Both the position numbers and the translations under genes were made by a program. Shown in pieces: positions 1-6,248 of a DNA stretch of 6,318 nt. The notes under the pieces are model-generated. The model saw only the letters and a program-made list of their open reading frames with translations. It did no database searches and had not been told where the DNA came from. The stretch's first letter is position 1, and each line of letters begins with the position of its first letter. Origin of the DNA: Candidatus Scybalocola fimicaballi (GTDB lineage Bacteria; Bacteroidota; Bacteroidia; Bacteroidales; Paludibacteraceae); NCBI GenBank assembly GCA_002317115.1, contig DCIP01000175.1:1-6318 (forward strand), written 5' to 3'.

Positions 1-69
1 TTTGCTGAGCACTGCGACAAGTGGCAGTTTGCTAAAGATTCTTACGAGAAAATGATGGCTGAGCAGTAA
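1..69 (+). CDS. C-terminal end of a truncated gene, paralogue of the next gene
   Basis: Frame 1 is open from the window edge to a TAA at 67-69 and gives 22 residues, ending in YEKMMAEQ. The piece lines up without gaps with the C-terminus of the 368-residue protein encoded at 174-1280. Both share the block CDKWQ, followed by a K-D-x-Y-E pattern, with about 10 identities over 21 aligned positions. A strong terminator starts 31 bases after the stop, which supports this as a real gene end. The function is unknown. By analogy with its neighbour, the full protein may be exported and carry a C-terminal TPR-like helix pair, but that part lies outside the window. Confidence 0.8.
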   Translation, partial: FAEHCDKWQFAKDSYEKMMAEQ

Positions 70-100
70 TCTGGTGGTTGTCATATAATTCAATATTATA

Positions 101-137
101 AGAGACGCAATTTCTTGCGTCTCTTTTTGTATTTTTT
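101..137 (+). terminator. Intrinsic terminator of the truncated upstream gene
   Basis: A perfect 10-bp stem (AGAGACGCAA at 101-110, TTGCGTCTCT at 115-124) closes a TTTC loop and runs straight into a T-rich tract at 125-137. It lies 31 bases after the stop at 69. The U-tract is on the plus strand only, so it acts for plus-strand transcription. Nearly the same stem is used by the terminator at 3706-3740. Confidence 0.9.
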
Positions 138-147
138 ATTAACTTTG
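115..147 (+). promoter_or_regulatory. Candidate Bacteroidota promoter for the 368-residue protein gene
   Basis: TAACTTTG at 140-147 fits the Bacteroidota primary sigma factor -7 consensus TAnnTTTG exactly and would start transcription roughly 20 bases before the ATG at 174. The best -33 candidate is TTG at 115-117, inside the right arm of the terminator. Its 22-base spacer is slightly longer than the usual 19-21, so the -33 part is weak. No Shine-Dalgarno sequence is visible, which is normal in this phylum. Confidence 0.5.
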
Positions 148-173
148 CCGACGATGGTAAATTTACGATATGT

Positions 174-1280
174 ATGATTAAGAAAATATTAGTCCTTATT
201 TTCTCTGTTATGTCGATGGTGATATCGGCGCAGGAAGCAGAACCCGAAGTGATCGGAAAATATAGCATGTCCGGTTACCCAAAACTAAAGATGCCGCTTG
301 GCAAAAAGCTCTATGCTTTGGTGGAGAATGGCACGTTGGCTGAAGACGGTACGTTCACGGCTACTGTCGCTCAACTTCAGAATGAGTCGTTCATCCGTAT
401 CGACAATCCTATGGAGACAAATTTCTTGGTTAGATATTCTAAGTTTGAGGCAGAGTCGCCAATGGCTATAGACAAGTTTAATCCTATGCAGCGCAAGCAG
501 AAGATTAAGGTCGGGGCGTACGCTGTCCCTACTCGTACTGATCCTCCAGGAGCGTCGAGCATGAAGCCAGGTCAGATCCCTACCCAGATGAACAGTTCCA
601 CCAAATACTACTGTGCTTATATGCATCTTCAGTTCTCTTTCCACGTCGCCATCACTCTTCCCGACAAGACAGTGGCATACGCTGAGGATGTGAAGCTTGG
701 AAAGAATTTCAACTCAGGCTGGCAGACAAGTGAGGGTGCCGCAGTAGCTAAAGTGCAGGAAGATGCTTCGGTGATGTCGTATGAGGCAGTTGTGGGTGAG
801 TTTAGCAGCAAGAAGATCGCCGGACTTGTAGGAGCGTCGTATTTGTTTAAGGAGAGAGATATCACTTGCTATTTCGCAAGATCAAAGAAACATGCCGCTG
901 ATTATATCGAGATCAACGACGCTGTCAATAAGCTGAAGGTCGGATTGAACTATCTAAAGGAAGACGAGTGGAACAAGGAGGCTTTCGCAATGGAGACAGA
1001 CGGAGTGGAGGAGGTCTTGAAGACTGCTCTCGACAGTGTCGGTTCGGAAAACTATGAATATCTCACAAAGGAGATCGCGTCTGCTATCCATTATGACCTT
1101 GGCGTCTACTATATTTTCAAAAAGGAGTTTGGAAAAGCCGCAGCTCAGTTTAAGGCTGTAGAGACTGATCCAAAGGAGAAGGGCAAGGATAAGAAGTTTG
1201 CCGACGCTGCCGCATTGGCAAAAGATTGTGATAAGTGGCAGAAAGAAAAAGACGCCTACGAGGATCTTTGGAAGAAATAA
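174..1280 (+). CDS. Exported protein of unknown function with a C-terminal TPR-like repeat
   Basis: I do not recognise this 368-residue protein. Residues 1-19 form a signal peptide: two lysines, a hydrophobic core, then VISA before Q20, a common Bacteroidota SPase I cleavage context. There is no lipobox cysteine. The mature N-terminal half (about 20-235) looks beta-rich, with a proline-rich turn region near 119-140. The last third is helical and lysine/glutamate-rich. Residues about 303-336 fit one tetratricopeptide repeat (LG..Y, then aromatic, A, F, A and a closing DP). The product is probably periplasmic or envelope-associated. No type IX sorting tail is seen, and the protein ends in a charged helix. 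The upstream truncated gene shares this C-terminus, so the two look like a tandem duplication. ATG 174 is the first in-frame start, and the signal peptide begins there. A role as an envelope scaffold is only a guess from the TPR. Confidence 0.88.
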   Translation: MIKKILVLIFSVMSMVISAQEAEPEVIGKYSMSGYPKLKMPLGKKLYALVENGTLAEDGTFTATVAQLQNESFIRIDNPMETNFLVRYSKFEAESPMAIDKFNPMQRKQKIKVGAYAVPTRTDPPGASSMKPGQIPTQMNSSTKYYCAYMHLQFSFHVAITLPDKTVAYAEDVKLGKNFNSGWQTSEGAAVAKVQEDASVMSYEAVVGEFSSKKIAGLVGASYLFKERDITCYFARSKKHAADYIEINDAVNKLKVGLNYLKEDEWNKEAFAMETDGVEEVLKTALDSVGSENYEYLTKEIASAIHYDLGVYYIFKKEFGKAAAQFKAVETDPKEKGKDKKFADAAALAKDCDKWQKEKDAYEDLWKK

Positions 1281-1285
1281 TGTTA

Positions 1286-1311
1286 CCAGCGATGATTTAT
1301 ATCGTTGCTGG
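1286..1311 (+). other. Intergenic hairpin without U-tract
   Basis: CCAGCGATGA (1286-1295) can pair with TCGTTGCTGG (1302-1311) over 10 positions, two of them G-T wobbles, around a TTTATA loop. It starts 6 bases after the stop at 1280. No run of T follows (AGCAATAATCC), so it does not look like a standard intrinsic terminator. It may protect the 3' end of the mRNA or act as a weak terminator. Some read-through into the mannanase gene is possible. Confidence 0.4.
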
Positions 1312-1366
1312 AGCAATAATCCATCTATTTGGGATTTTATTACATTTCTCTTATATAATTTGAACC

Positions 1367-1374
1367 TACTTTTG
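1367..1374 (+). promoter_or_regulatory. Candidate -7 promoter element of the mannanase gene
   Basis: TACTTTTG fits TAnnTTTG exactly and would start transcription near 1381, leaving a leader of about 20-25 bases before the ATG at 1404. This matches the geometry at 140-147. The -33 region, about 20 bases upstream, has only an AT-rich ATTTC stretch (1344-1348) and no clear TTG. The element overlaps an in-frame GTG at 1374, which argues against that GTG as the translation start. Confidence 0.5.
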
Positions 1375-1403
1375 TGTTAGATATATACTCAATTCTAACA
1401 CTA

Positions 1404-3089
1404 ATGAAGAAATATTTATTCTATTTGGCTGCAGCATACGGCCTAACTGCGAACGCTTTCGCCGCAGACGTCGACTGTGCAGCAAACGAAGCAAAGGGCA
1501 TCTACGAGGTGGAGTGCTCCAATGACTTCAAAGCCACTGAAGTCTCTGTATCCAATAAGTCGGGCTCAGGTGTGCTTAATCTTAAAGAAGACGACGATTA
1601 CATCAATCTAACTGTTAATCTACAATCAAAGGGAGCTTACAAGGTCTATGTAGGCTACAATTCTGTATATGGCTATAAGCAAATCAACTGTGCTGTCAAT
1701 GGTATCGGTGGAAACGCTAACCTTGGCAAATCGGGAGATGAGGCTCAGGATAAGAAGGGCGAAACCCTCGTCGCTACATTTGATTTTAAGGCAGGAGCGA
1801 ATACAATTAAACTGACTCCTATTTGGACTTGGGCTGTTGTCGATTATGTGCGTATTGAAAAGGACAACAATGCTCCTACATACGATTTCAAGGTTTCTGA
1901 TGTCGACGGAATAAAGGTCGACGGTACAAAATTGCTCGACCATTGTGGAAATGAGTTTGTGATGCGTGGAGTCAATTTGGCATATACATGGTTTAAGAGT
2001 TCAGCATACGACCAGCTTGAGGCAATCCATAAGTATGGAGCCAATGCGGTGCGTATTGTGTTGAACAATGGAATTAAGAATAAAGCCGACGACGCTGCGT
2101 CTGTAAGAAAAATCGCAGACAAGTGTAAGGAGTATGGAATGGTGGCTATCCTTGAGGTTCACGACGTTACAGGAAGCGACAAGATTGATGATCTTTTGAA
2201 GGCGGCACAATATTTCGCAAATATGGCATCCTCGTTGAAGGGTACAGAATCATATATCATGGTCAATATCGCCAACGAGTGGCATAATTCGTCATCAGCA
2301 AGCGTTTGGCGCGACGGTTATGTGAAGGCTATTCCTATGCTTCGTAATGCTGGCATCCGCAACTGTATCATGGTGGATGCAGGTGGATACGGACAGAATG
2401 CGGCTACAATCCACACATATGGAAAAGATGTGTTGGCTTCCGACGTCGATAATAATATCCTATTCTCAATCCACATGTATGGTGGAGCAGGAAACACAAA
2501 TAAGATCATTCCTAATATCGACGGAGTTATCAACCAGGATTTGGCTGTTTGTGTAGGAGAGTTCGGATGGTACCATAGCGACGGAGATGTAGATGAGGCT
2601 AAGATCCTTTCATACTGTAATCAGAAGAACGTAGGTTGGTTGGCATGGTCGTGGTACGGCAATGGAAGTCCGGTGCAGTATCTTGACGTGGTGAAAGATG
2701 CGTCTAAGAATCCAGTTCTTGCGTCGTATAACAATATCACAATCAACAACTGGAATAACACACAGTCGTGGAAGGCATCCGCTGATTGGGGAAAGACAAT
2801 CACCGACGCATGGAAAGCTGAGGCTAAACCAGCGTCGTTGAATGAGTGCTTGGAGACTCAGGTTAACGAGGTAAACGGGAGTAATGAAATAAAGTTTTTC
2901 CTTGCTGATTCAGAATTGAACGTGATTTTGGAGAATAGCAGCGTCGTTACAATCTCAGATATCTGTGGGAGGCAACTCTACGCAAGCGAAATGACAGAAG
3001 GTATTAATAAGGTCAACGTCAGCAATTTGCACGACGGAATCTATATTTTGAAAGCCGACGGAAAAGCAAGTAAATTCATCAAGAGATAA
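1404..3089 (+). CDS. Secreted beta-mannanase: CBM35/6-like domain, GH5 (subfamily 8-like) and type IX sorting tail
   Basis: An endo-1,4-beta-mannanase of 561 residues, predicted to hydrolyse mannan, glucomannan or galactomannan outside the cell. Residues 1-20 are a signal peptide ending AFA before AD. Residues about 22-152 form a beta-sandwich ending VDYVRIE, like mannan-binding CBM35/CBM6 modules. The GH5 barrel spans about 168-455 and resembles bacterial GH5_8 mannanases (LEVHDVTG, NIANEW, FSIHMYGG, INQDLAVCVGEFG, VGWLAWSWYGN). The acid/base is E292 in NIANEW, the nucleophile is E386 in VGEFG, and H357 is the conserved strand-6 histidine. Residues about 490-561 are a type A Por/T9SS C-terminal domain (ISDICGRQLY, then LHDGIYILKADGKASKFIKR). 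It is expected to be exported by Sec, then by T9SS, with this tail removed. ATG 1404 is preferred over an in-frame GTG at 1374, because the signal peptide starts at MKKYL and the GTG lies in the promoter. No SusC/D genes are in view. Substrate specificity is inferred from subfamily resemblance. Confidence 0.93.
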   Translation: MKKYLFYLAAAYGLTANAFAADVDCAANEAKGIYEVECSNDFKATEVSVSNKSGSGVLNLKEDDDYINLTVNLQSKGAYKVYVGYNSVYGYKQINCAVNGIGGNANLGKSGDEAQDKKGETLVATFDFKAGANTIKLTPIWTWAVVDYVRIEKDNNAPTYDFKVSDVDGIKVDGTKLLDHCGNEFVMRGVNLAYTWFKSSAYDQLEAIHKYGANAVRIVLNNGIKNKADDAASVRKIADKCKEYGMVAILEVHDVTGSDKIDDLLKAAQYFANMASSLKGTESYIMVNIANEWHNSSSASVWRDGYVKAIPMLRNAGIRNCIMVDAGGYGQNAATIHTYGKDVLASDVDNNILFSIHMYGGAGNTNKIIPNIDGVINQDLAVCVGEFGWYHSDGDVDEAKILSYCNQKNVGWLAWSWYGNGSPVQYLDVVKDASKNPVLASYNNITINNWNNTQSWKASADWGKTITDAWKAEAKPASLNECLETQVNEVNGSNEIKFFLADSELNVILENSSVVTISDICGRQLYASEMTEGINKVNVSNLHDGIYILKADGKASKFIKR

Positions 3090-3127
3090 AAGTTTAAGAA
3101 GCGCGTGTAAGCGCATGGTAGTAAGTG

Positions 3128-3169
3128 AAGACCATCCTTTGGCGAGAGTCAAGGGATGGTCTTTTTTTA
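3128..3169 (+). terminator. Strong intrinsic terminator of the mannanase gene
   Basis: AAGACCATCC (3128-3137) pairs perfectly with GGATGGTCTT (3154-3163). The stem can continue inward with wobbles (3138-3143 with 3148-3153) to a GAGA tetraloop of the GNRA class at 3144-3147. A run of seven T follows at 3162-3168. It lies 38 bases after the mannanase stop. Read on the minus strand the hairpin is followed by CACTTAC rather than a U-tract, so it is directional and does not obviously terminate guaD. The T run ends directly at the guaD stop codon (3172-3170). Confidence 0.92.
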
Positions 3170-3652
3170 TTAATATTCAATTTTATCTGCTTTGTTCTTC
3201 CAAGTGTTGAACACTTTCAATGTGGCGTCACGAAGAAGTTGCTTTCTGCTCATGAATCTATCCTTTGGTTTCTGAGCGATCTCGTCGTAGATGAATTTAT
3301 CATCAAAACCGATCTCTGCGGCGTCGTGCTGTGTACCGGCATAGTAGTATTTCTCGATGTGAGCCCAGTACATCGACGACAAACACATCGGACATGGCTC
3401 GCAAGATGCGTATAATGTGCAGCCGCTAAGATCGAAAGTCTGTAGTTTTTGGCAGGCTTCTCTGATTGCCATTACCTCTGCGTGGGCAGTAGGATCATTG
3501 TTTAGTGTCACGCAGTTGTGTGCTGCGGCGATGATCTCACCCTCTTTATTCACGATTACGGCGCCGAATGGGCCGCCACCTTCCTCTACACTCTTAGCAG
3601 ATAGGTCGATAGCCATCTGCATGAATTTGATATGCTGTTCTTCGTTTTTCAT
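3170..3652 (-). CDS. guaD: Guanine deaminase (cytidine-deaminase fold)
   Basis: A cytoplasmic zinc enzyme of 160 residues that converts guanine to xanthine and ammonia in purine salvage and catabolism. The cytidine-deaminase signature is complete: HAE gives zinc ligand H57 and proton-shuttle E59, and PCPMC gives zinc ligands C87 and C90. N46 in HNCVT corresponds to the base-binding asparagine. The protein matches the Bacillus subtilis GuaD type rather than the tRNA adenosine deaminase TadA: it has GGPFGAVIV, NDPTAHAEV, SCEPCPMC, GFDDKFIYDEI and, above all, the extended tail ending in tyrosine (KIEY). In that family the tail swaps between subunits and its last tyrosine enters the partner's active site. 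The length is normal (156 in B. subtilis, a constant offset of 4). It lies downstream of PBP1A on the same strand but has its own promoter candidate. It converges with the mannanase gene and has no clear terminator of its own. Activity on related purines is possible. Confidence 0.93.
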   Translation of the reverse strand: MKNEEQHIKFMQMAIDLSAKSVEEGGGPFGAVIVNKEGEIIAAAHNCVTLNNDPTAHAEVMAIREACQKLQTFDLSGCTLYASCEPCPMCLSSMYWAHIEKYYYAGTQHDAAEIGFDDKFIYDEIAQKPKDRFMSRKQLLRDATLKVFNTWKNKADKIEY

Positions 3653-3683
3653 AGTATCAATATTTTAATGGTTTATGATTTTG

Positions 3684-3715
3684 TAAATATAATGAAAGAA
3701 GAGTTTAAAAACAAA
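3684..3715 (-). promoter_or_regulatory. Candidate promoter of guaD
   Basis: On the minus strand, TTTG (3715-3712) is followed after exactly 20 bases by TATATTTA (3691-3684), which matches TAnnTTTG in all but the last base. Spacing and order fit the Bacteroidota -33/-7 pattern. The start would fall near 3677, giving a leader of about 25 bases before the ATG at 3652. The -33 box lies in the U-tract of the PBP1A terminator. Confidence 0.6.
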
Positions 3716-3740
3716 GAGAGACGCGAATTTTCGCGTCTCT
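3706..3740 (-). terminator. Intrinsic terminator of the PBP1A gene
   Basis: A perfect 10-bp stem (AGAGACGCGA at 3717-3726 against TCGCGTCTCT at 3731-3740) has a four-base A/T loop. On the minus strand it is followed by CTTTGTTTTT (3716-3707), a U-rich tract. On the plus strand it is followed by ATATTATTAATC, with no T run. It lies 31 bases after the PBP1A stop (3774-3772). The stem is almost identical to that of the terminator at 101-124. Confidence 0.88.
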
Positions 3741-3771
3741 ATATTATTAATCATTAACTATTAATTGCCAA

Positions 3772-6201
3772 TTATTCAAAGATTCCTTCGACGGCGTTTT
3801 CCTCAACTTTCTGCTCGCCTTCGTTCTGGTTCTTACAGTTGTAAGACTCCTTCACATTGAACTTAGTTTTTCTGTCGTAGTGAAGATTAGGATCATCGAA
3901 TACCTTGTTCATGTAGACACCCCAGATAGGAAGTGCTGTAGATGAACCCTGTCCGTTACGCAAGTTGTCGAAGTGGATATCACGGTCCTCACCACCTACC
4001 CATACACCTGTGATTAGGTCTGGAATGAATGCCATAAACCATCCGTCGGAGTTGTTCTGAGTTGTTCCAGTCTTACCTGCCATCTCTGTCTCCCAACCGA
4101 TTCTATATGAATGCTTTGGATGATCTTTCTCCCAAGGAATAGTGAAGTTGAACGACGCTGCTGACGAACGGATTCTCAATCCCGTACCTCCGTCGATCAC
4201 ACCTCTCATCAATGAGATCATCTTCTCTGATGTCTCGTCGCTGAAGATCTCCTTCATGCGTGGGCTGAATGTCGCCAATAGGTTTCCATTGTTGTCGAAG
4301 ATGCTCTCCACGTAGACTGGCTCAATCTGAATACCGTGGTTGGCAAATGCTGTGTAAGCGGCGCACATCTCGGAAATTGTCAAATCACATACACCAAGAC
4401 AAAGTGAGTAGACTGGCTCAATCTCCTGGTTTTTGATACCGAATGAGTGAAGCAGCTTAACGAATCCCTCTGGGTGATACTGCATCATGATTCTTGCTGA
4501 AGTCCAGTTGTTGGATGTCTGCAATCCACGTTTCAATGTGATCATCTGGCCGATCTCCTTCTTTCCTGCCTCACCGTAAGGCACATTCTTTGGCTGCCAG
4601 ATTGTGTAGTCTTCCTCTCTTGCTCCAGTCTGAACCTTAACTGATGGCTGAGTGTTAGCCACCTCGTCGCAAGGGTTCATACCGTTCTCCATGGCGTAAG
4701 CGTAAAGGAACGGCTTGATAGTGGAACCAACCTGACGTCGACCTACAGTACACATATCATACTGGAAGTAGCGGAAGTCCGGACCACCGACGTAAGCCTT
4801 GACATATCCGTTCTTTGGATCGATACTCATCATACCGCTGCGTAGGTGGCTCTTGTTGTAGATTAGGGAGTCCATAGGAGAAAGCACTGTATCTTTTGAA
4901 CCCTTCTCCCAGTCGAACACCTGCATCTGGACAGGAGTGTTGAATGCCTTTTTGATTTCAGCCGGTGATGCTCCAGCAGCTTTCATACGCTGGTATCTAT
5001 CAGTTAGACGCATTGCCTTCTGAAGCATTGAGTCTCTCTGAGCCTGAGTTGTCTTTGTTGAATATGGAGCAGTCTTGCGTCCCTTCTTCTCCTTGAAGAA
5101 CAACTGCTGGATATGTCCACCTAGGGTCTCTCTGATTGCGTCCTCTGCATATTTCTGCATACGAGAATCGATAGTAGTGTGGATCTTCAAACCATCAGTG
5201 TAAAGATTGTAAGGAGTTCCGTCTGGCTTCTTGTTCTTGTTACACCATCCGTAAAGAGGGTCAGTGGCCCAAGCCAACGAATCCTCGTAGTACTTCTGAC
5301 GAGCCCACTTTGGATATTTAGTTTTGTCTGGCTGCTCAGCTGTCATCACCTTTCTTAGATGCTCACGGAAATATGGAGCAAGACCTTCTTTGTGGTCTAC
5401 CTTGTTGAAATGCAATGTGATAGGAAGTTTAGACAACGAATCTTTCTCTGCTGTTGTGATGAATCCTGCCTTCTCCATCTGGCTGAAGACGACGTTGCGT
5501 CGGCCAAGACACATGTCGTAACGCTTCTCACGGTGAGGGTTGTAAAGAGCGGGGTTCTTTAGCATTCCCACAAGCAACGCAGCCTCCTCCTTCTTTAGTT
5601 TGTCAGGAGTAGTAGAGAAGTAGACCTGTGCGGCAGAACGAATACCTACGGCGTTGTTAAGGAAGTCGAACTTGTTAAGATACATAGTCATGATCTCTTC
5701 CTTAGTGTAGTATTTCTCAAGTTTAGCGGCGATCACCCACTCTGTAGGCTTCTGCATAGCGCGCTCGATCTTATCCTGGGCCACCTCAGTGTAAAGCAAC
5801 TTGGCAAGCTGCTGAGTGATAGTCGAACCACCACCTGAATTCTTCTGCTGAAGGATCACTGATTTGAAGATAGCACGGAATAGAGATCTAAAGTCGATAC
5901 CGGAATGCTCCTTGAAACGGATATCCTCAGTTGCGATCAAAGCGTTGACAAGATTAGGGGAGATATCCTCGTAAGCAGTGTAGACGCGGTTTTCACTCGA
6001 CTGGAAATAACGTCCGAGCACAGCACCGTCGCAAGAGAAAATCTCGGTTGCGAATTTATTTTTAGGGCTTTGTAGCTCTTCCACAGGGGGTAGATGACCG
6101 AATGAACCGTTCTTGATTCCTACAAACATTGCGATGATAGCGCCTACGACTATCAAAAAGATTGCCCAGAAGGCAATGGATATTTTACCGCTTATACTCA
6201 T
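3772..6201 (-). CDS. mrcA: Penicillin-binding protein 1A, bifunctional transglycosylase/transpeptidase
   Basis: A class A penicillin-binding protein of 809 residues, anchored in the inner membrane and acting in the periplasm. It polymerises lipid II into glycan strands and cross-links the stem peptides. Residues about 9-29 are the single N-terminal membrane helix. The GT51 domain (about 55-235) shows ATEDIRFKEHSG with catalytic E92, GGSTITQQLAK at 123-133, and a third motif with E153 before KLEKYYTKEEIMTMYLN. The transpeptidase domain shows all three motifs: S493-T-I-K496 (nucleophile S493), S563-N-N565, and K710-T-G. A charged linker (about 370-425) joins the domains, and the C-terminus is acidic and Glu-rich. 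The length is typical for Bacteroidota PBP1A. The ATG at 6201 directly precedes the membrane helix, and a stop lies one base before it in another frame. It has its own promoter candidate and terminator. The symbol could equally be ponA, depending on convention. The biochemical class is very secure. Confidence 0.96.
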   Translation of the reverse strand: MSISGKISIAFWAIFLIVVGAIIAMFVGIKNGSFGHLPPVEELQSPKNKFATEIFSCDGAVLGRYFQSSENRVYTAYEDISPNLVNALIATEDIRFKEHSGIDFRSLFRAIFKSVILQQKNSGGGSTITQQLAKLLYTEVAQDKIERAMQKPTEWVIAAKLEKYYTKEEIMTMYLNKFDFLNNAVGIRSAAQVYFSTTPDKLKKEEAALLVGMLKNPALYNPHREKRYDMCLGRRNVVFSQMEKAGFITTAEKDSLSKLPITLHFNKVDHKEGLAPYFREHLRKVMTAEQPDKTKYPKWARQKYYEDSLAWATDPLYGWCNKNKKPDGTPYNLYTDGLKIHTTIDSRMQKYAEDAIRETLGGHIQQLFFKEKKGRKTAPYSTKTTQAQRDSMLQKAMRLTDRYQRMKAAGASPAEIKKAFNTPVQMQVFDWEKGSKDTVLSPMDSLIYNKSHLRSGMMSIDPKNGYVKAYVGGPDFRYFQYDMCTVGRRQVGSTIKPFLYAYAMENGMNPCDEVANTQPSVKVQTGAREEDYTIWQPKNVPYGEAGKKEIGQMITLKRGLQTSNNWTSARIMMQYHPEGFVKLLHSFGIKNQEIEPVYSLCLGVCDLTISEMCAAYTAFANHGIQIEPVYVESIFDNNGNLLATFSPRMKEIFSDETSEKMISLMRGVIDGGTGLRIRSSAASFNFTIPWEKDHPKHSYRIGWETEMAGKTGTTQNNSDGWFMAFIPDLITGVWVGGEDRDIHFDNLRNGQGSSTALPIWGVYMNKVFDDPNLHYDRKTKFNVKESYNCKNQNEGEQKVEENAVEGIFE

Positions 6202-6240
6202 TTTAATCTGTTCTCTTTGAGAAATAGTCTTCGTTTCTTA

Positions 6241-6248
6241 CAAAACTA
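6241..6248 (-). promoter_or_regulatory. Candidate -7 promoter element of the PBP1A gene
   Basis: The minus strand reads TAGTTTTG here, an exact match to TAnnTTTG, with an expected start near 6234 and a leader of about 33 bases. The -33 position, 20 bases upstream (6271-6269), reads TTC rather than TTG, so that half is weak. The rest of 6202-6318 is AT-rich and shows no clear gene, although one minus-strand frame is open through it. Confidence 0.45.

Noticed and set aside
285..644. Minus-strand open frame of 119 codons inside the exported-protein gene
   Set aside because: It is fully antisense to a gene with a signal peptide and coherent protein sequence. Its translation has no recognisable domain, and it lacks its own promoter.
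954..1316. Minus-strand open frame of 120 codons at the end of the exported-protein gene
   Set aside because: It lies mostly antisense to the coding sequence and includes the intergenic hairpin. The hydrophobic stretch arises from reversed Lys/Glu codons (AAG/GAG read as CTT/CTC).
1374..1403. GTG start that would extend the mannanase by 10 residues
   Set aside because: The extension (LDIYSILTL) would precede a textbook signal peptide beginning MKKYL, and the GTG overlaps the -7 promoter element.
3125..3415. Plus-strand open frame of 96 codons over guaD
   Set aside because: It starts inside the mannanase terminator and is antisense to guaD, whose zinc-binding motifs are complete on the other strand.
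3170..3652. Reading the small deaminase as tRNA adenosine deaminase TadA or as a cytidine deaminase
   Set aside because: The HAE and PCPMC motifs are shared, but the GFDDKFIYDEI segment and the C-terminal KIEY tail match the GuaD type.
3741..3771. AT-rich ATTAAT repeats just after the PBP1A stop
   Set aside because: Short low-complexity sequence in a 3' untranslated region, with no convincing symmetry or repeat period.
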